Source: Cytophagales bacterium Alg240-R148 (GTDB lineage: Bacteria; Bacteroidota; Bacteroidia; Cytophagales; Cyclobacteriaceae). Taken from it: a stretch of 64,000 nucleotides of DNA. Below the pieces are notes generated by a model. It saw only the letters and a program-made list of their open reading frames with translations. It was not told the DNA's origin and did no database searches. This document shows, in pieces, positions 60,889 to 64,000 of this stretch (within the stretch, counting starts at the first letter, position 1; every line of letters starts with the position of its first letter). Made by a program: the position numbers and the translations under genes. The DNA is taken from contig LS999829.1 in assembly GCA_900537185.1 (NCBI GenBank), positions 124,275 to 188,274 of the forward strand, written 5' to 3'.

Positions 60889-62726
60889 TTTTTTATAAGT
60901 TGAATTACATTTTGGGCTTCATATTGTTTCACCTCAGATAAAAAGGAAAATAATTTGTCATAAACCATACTCTCGCTCTCAGTACTGTATAATTGGAACG
61001 TTTTTTTAATGAGAATGCTTCGTTCCAACTTTTTACAGATAACTTCATAATATCCCATTTCGTGCTCCAGGCGAACATTTTCTGGCAGTTTAACCTCAAA
61101 GTCCTCTGTAAGGTTTGGCAAGTGATAGTTGGCCTCCGAAATTTTATGGATAGGATAATAAACTGCAACTGTTTGCTTTCTTTCAGAAGGGTCGCGTAGA
61201 GGATCCAATTTGAAACTCACTGGTTTTATAATGGACAATGGGCCCAAATCACGGACAAAACTTGAAGCCTTTGCTACCGCTCGAACCTTAACTTTCGCAC
61301 TATCTCTATCCGGCATTTCTAAGCCAACTTCAGTTTTTTCAAAAGCAGTCCAATTAAGTTCTTGAATTAAATATTCCTTTTTTGCTAGCCCACTTAAGTT
61401 GGCATCAATGGACTTTAACTGCATTGCTAATGGGCCTTTAAGTGCTGCCTTAACTTGAAAGGTGGCTGAATGGTCTGGCTTTATGTTTACTTCGTATACA
61501 TAATGTTCTCGAACTTCGTTGTTTTGGAGTGCCGGTGTTTTAACAAGCCTACTTGAATGGCCATCAACCAATAACCCCAATCTATTTTGGGTGAAAGTTC
61601 CCAAATAATTGAATGGAGTGGTAGAAGAAGTATTCTCGAGCCACAACGTGTCCGTTTCCAATGGCACCGCTAAAATAACATGGTTAAATTGTTGGCTAGG
61701 AACGTTCTTATTAATTCTTTTTATTTTCGATCCTGCATGGATATCTACTAAAAACGACTCAATACCCTTATGTTTTAATAAGGCCTTCATAAACACACTA
61801 AGTGCCTTGCAATCTCCAAACTTGTTCTTACATACATAGGAGGCTGGGTATGGTTCTAAACCACCATAACCAATATCCACGTTGATGTACCTGGTAACAT
61901 CTTGCAGATAATAATATAGTATTTTTACTTGTTCTTTTTTATCTGTTACACCATTCAATAGTGCGTCAACTTTTAATTGTTCGTCTAAGGTAAGAACGTC
62001 TTTTCCCATATTGAGCTGGTGTACCCAATTGCCAAAATCCGACCACGAACTTGCATTTCCTTGCACTTTATAATTGAAAGACTGGGGCACAACTCGCACG
62101 TATGGCATCAAAGTTTCCAAAGGAGGTGCAAAAGACTCTCCTTTTATTTTCTCTAAATTTTTAAATTTCCAAGTGAATTGAGTGCTGTTTTCCATTTCGA
62201 CACTCGTATAATAATCCACTCTATTGGTATCCAGTGCAATAGAAATATTATTCGGTATTTCAATTTGTAACGTAGCTTGCTTGGTAGGCGCATTAAATTT
62301 AAAATAAGGGCTCCAATTCACGAGGAATAAATATTGATCGTATTCTTCAGAAATGGACAATTTTATTTTGTATGGATAAGTATGCCAGCTCAAATCCAAA
62401 TGCATGATTTTGTCATCGGAATGGAAGGTGTCGTACGAAAAGTCGCTCGTTTTCGAAAAATGCTTGTTCTTGAGCTTTTTAATTTCAAGGCCATTTGCAT
62501 CTAAGAACTGTGCCTCTATCTCTGGTTCATTAGAAACATCATACGGCAGGTAATATTCGGTAAGCCATAAATCTTCCTTACCATTTATTTGTAACGTAAC
62601 CTCCTCCAACACCCTTTTTCTGTCCTTTATTAGGGTAACTTTTGTAGAATAATCAATTACTTGGGCAAAAGTATAACCGGAGGTATTGGCTACCACACCC
62701 ATTAAAAAAAGCAAAACAAATCTCAT
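60885..62726 (-). CDS. Exported DUF3857/transglutaminase-like protein, catalytic residues present
   Basis: 613 residues from the ATG at 62726 (signal peptide MRFVLL...YTFAQ); a longer frame from 62756 adds a charged segment before it. The catalytic Cys is C306 in FGDCKALS (TGC complement at 61809-61811), and the His is in QFNHVILAV; WLENTS is the third motif. The domain order matches the 1683-3590 gene. It is the first gene of the pair; the other member (58894-60888) overlaps its stop by 4 bases. About 600 bases of non-coding DNA lie upstream. Confidence 0.9.
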   Translation of the reverse strand: MRFVLLFLMGVVANTSGYTFAQVIDYSTKVTLIKDRKRVLEEVTLQINGKEDLWLTEYYLPYDVSNEPEIEAQFLDANGLEIKKLKNKHFSKTSDFSYDTFHSDDKIMHLDLSWHTYPYKIKLSISEEYDQYLFLVNWSPYFKFNAPTKQATLQIEIPNNISIALDTNRVDYYTSVEMENSTQFTWKFKNLEKIKGESFAPPLETLMPYVRVVPQSFNYKVQGNASSWSDFGNWVHQLNMGKDVLTLDEQLKVDALLNGVTDKKEQVKILYYYLQDVTRYINVDIGYGGLEPYPASYVCKNKFGDCKALSVFMKALLKHKGIESFLVDIHAGSKIKRINKNVPSQQFNHVILAVPLETDTLWLENTSSTTPFNYLGTFTQNRLGLLVDGHSSRLVKTPALQNNEVREHYVYEVNIKPDHSATFQVKAALKGPLAMQLKSIDANLSGLAKKEYLIQELNWTAFEKTEVGLEMPDRDSAKVKVRAVAKASSFVRDLGPLSIIKPVSFKLDPLRDPSERKQTVAVYYPIHKISEANYHLPNLTEDFEVKLPENVRLEHEMGYYEVICKKLERSILIKKTFQLYSTESESMVYDKLFSFLSEVKQYEAQNVIQLIKK

Positions 62727-63328
62727 CAAAATACCGTTTTCGAAATTTCGAAGCAAATAAACATAATATAGAATGATTTACAAAAATTTATACAATAAAT
62801 AATCTATAAATAACAATATATTGAACTATTTAAAGGTTGCAAAACAGACAACACCTTCATTATAAATAGTTTATGTTTTTTTACCAGCATAAGCCACAAA
62901 AGGAACAAACCATTCTTCTATAAAAAGAAACTGATGAATAAATACAAATGCTTAAAATTTTATCGAGCTTACGCCGCTAGTTGCTACATTCCAGCGTGCA
63001 TAGTACTCGTTTCAATACCACTATAATTCTGAAAATAAGTTTTCTAGGCGGGCTGTATTTTAAACCATTTTTCAACCCAAGTTTTAACACTAGCCACAAA
63101 AGCTATTATACACCCATTTGCTTTCAAAATAGAAATTCAATAAATAGTAGCCTGGATTGTTTAATGGAATTTAAAACAAACAATAGGGGTGGTGCATCAA
63201 AAAAACCTTCAATGGGCGGCCAAATTAGTTAATCACTGCAAAAGCGGCTTTGCAATTAACAGAGTAAAGCACACTTTCCATAAAACCATCAAATTAATTA
63301 AACCACTGAAAAAAAACCAAGTACTTGG
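62727..63328. other. Long non-coding interval with a GC-rich imperfect hairpin
   Basis: No convincing gene is seen on either strand; the longest open frame (62981-63232, plus) has no recognisable sequence. About 62964-63010 contains CGAG...ACGC and GCGT...CTCG, which can form an imperfect stem of roughly 47 bases, and the area is richer in G and C than its AT-rich flanks. The motif AGCCACAAAAG occurs twice (near 62892 and 63092). TGCAAA/TTTGCA (63237-63254) is a small inverted repeat. The interval may hold a promoter for the gene at 62726 and a mobile or multi-copy non-coding element; this needs a genome-wide comparison. Confidence 0.4.
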
Positions 63329-63330
63329 TT
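63309..63330 (-). terminator. Intrinsic terminator of the DsbA-family gene
   Basis: A perfect 16-base palindrome AACCAAGTACTTGGTT (63315-63330) overlaps the stop codon. The A run at 63309-63316 gives a T tract on the minus strand. Confidence 0.7.
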
Positions 63331-64000
63331 AACAAACTGAATTATCGGTACCACAACTAGGTGCGTCTTCTTCAATTTTAGAAGCTATTTCTTTCAAAGC
63401 TCTTAAAAAAACTTCTTTTGGCTGCGCTCCACTAATAGAATATTTTCCATCTATTAGAAAAAAAGGAACACCAGATATTCCCAACTGCCGCGCGTGGTGT
63501 TGGTCTTGTTTCACATTATCGGAATAAGTTCTATTTTCCAAACATTCCTGTACTTCTGAAGCATCCAAACCCACATTTTGCGCTAATTCTTTTAAAACCT
63601 TTTCTTTTCCGATGTCTTTTCCGTTAGTGAAATAAGCTTTTAGCAGTTCATTTTTCATCTCGTTTTGCAAACCAGAATTTGAAGCCAAATGGATCAGTTG
63701 ATGGGCCATATTGGTATTGGCGGGAACAGCCTGATTCAAATTGAATTCTAAACCTACTTCTGCGGCTCTTTGCTCCACGGGCAAAATCATACTGTTTATG
63801 GTGGTTTGTCTGTCTTTTCCATACCGTTGCCCTAACCAGTCTGCTAAGTCTCCCTTATAATTTTCTTTGTGGGTGGGGTCCAACTCAAAACTCTTCCAAT
63901 CAATTGTTACTTTTTTACCAGATTCAGCCACTGCTGCTTCAAGATTTTGTTTGCCAATATAACAAAATGGACAAACTACATCAGACCATATTTCTATCTT
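63329..64000 (-). CDS. DsbA-family (FrnE-like) thiol-disulfide oxidoreductase, 5' truncated by the window edge
   Basis: The frame stays open to base 64000, so the very first codons are missing. The GTG at 63931 is internal. Upstream of it the frame reads a strand (KIEIWSDVV) and the active site C-P-F-C, followed by YIGK, typical of the FrnE/2-hydroxychromene isomerase-like branch of the DsbA family (thioredoxin fold with helical insert). GVPFFLIDG near the C-terminus is the cis-Pro loop. No signal peptide is seen in the visible part. Cytoplasmic DsbA-like proteins of this type are linked to oxidative stress; the role here is not known. It stands alone before a long non-coding interval. Confidence 0.88.
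   Translation of the reverse strand, partial: KIEIWSDVVCPFCYIGKQNLEAAVAESGKKVTIDWKSFELDPTHKENYKGDLADWLGQRYGKDRQTTINSMILPVEQRAAEVGLEFNLNQAVPANTNMAHQLIHLASNSGLQNEMKNELLKAYFTNGKDIGKEKVLKELAQNVGLDASEVQECLENRTYSDNVKQDQHHARQLGISGVPFFLIDGKYSISGAQPKEVFLRALKEIASKIEEDAPSCGTDNSVC

Noticed and set aside
62981-63232. Open frame of 83 codons on the plus strand in the long gap
   Set aside because: Composition is Ser/Asn/Phe-rich without recognisable motif or ribosome-binding site; it overlaps the imperfect hairpin, so it is better explained as non-coding.
1-64000. tRNA or rRNA genes, CRISPR arrays, insertion sequences, integrases, prophage genes
   Set aside because: Intergenic gaps were read for cloverleaf-like, repeat-spacer and transposase signatures and none was found; nearly all gaps are under 300 bp.

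Overview
The window looks like chromosomal DNA of a member of the Bacteroidota, probably a marine or environmental Cytophagia/Flavobacteriia-type organism. The evidence is AT-rich coding DNA, a type IX secretion (T9SS) C-terminal sorting domain on a large fibronectin-repeat protein, many families found mainly in that phylum (DUF3857, DUF2911, DUF4199, DUF4382, DUF5687, DUF6150-like, DUF6702-like, WD40-like/OmpA proteins), few Shine-Dalgarno sequences, and candidate promoters of the TTTG-N19-21-TAnnTTTG type. The species cannot be named from this sequence alone. Gene density is high and almost all genes look like core or conserved-accessory functions. I found no phage, transposase, CRISPR array, tRNA or rRNA.

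Layout. 1-3590: two exported DUF3857/transglutaminase-like proteins, the first cut by the window edge, then convergent tag. 4290-9025: a T9SS cargo protein with a metalloprotease-like head that lacks the catalytic Glu, a small CPPxCP-tailed protein, and an exported transglutaminase-like protein whose only plausible start is ATA. 9086-15300: tandem M1 peptidases with a HupE/UreJ-like membrane protein on the minus strand, a divergent DUF6702-like protein, and a 2H phosphoesterase. 15338-19502: Rieske protein, M14 carboxypeptidase, GNAT, YebC-type regulator. 19530-35783: a long minus-strand run holding two OmpA proteins, a GH3-type adenylating enzyme, plsY, a 1635-residue acidic exported protein, prmA, a DUF6150-like protein, tpiA, a NagZ-like GH3 glycosidase, a PBP4-type D,D-peptidase, DinB and DUF2911. 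36014-38889: lgt, an outer-membrane barrel and an unknown lipoprotein.

38949-44742 is a minus-strand copper/transport block: DUF5687 permease and ABC ATPase, an AraC-type regulator with an N-terminal metal-binding-like CxxC domain, a copper-type P1B ATPase, then DUF4199. 44830-51019 holds an unknown exported protein, a YjjX-type nucleotide phosphatase, DUF1684, a SigZ-like sigma factor, a metallo-beta-lactamase-fold lipoprotein, a LytTR membrane regulator and a DUF4382 lipoprotein. 51095-57135: exo/endonuclease-phosphatase family protein, CreD, its usual winged-helix partner with a membrane protein, and a von Willebrand A protein. 57305-58792: a possible ligand-binding (DUF2378/V4R-like) protein followed by two GNATs, the second split by a frameshift in an A8 tract. 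58894-62726: a second pair of DUF3857 proteins, again one with the catalytic Cys and one without. The window ends in a 600-bp non-coding stretch and a DsbA/FrnE-type oxidoreductase cut by the right edge.

The observations I find most worth following are: the intact/inactive transglutaminase pairs near both ends of the window; the zinc-motif-degenerate T9SS protein; the ATA start preceded by a strong Shine-Dalgarno; the homopolymer-split acetyltransferase; and the ABC/AraC-CxxC/Cu-ATPase block. I do not see a clearly complete, undescribed multi-gene system.
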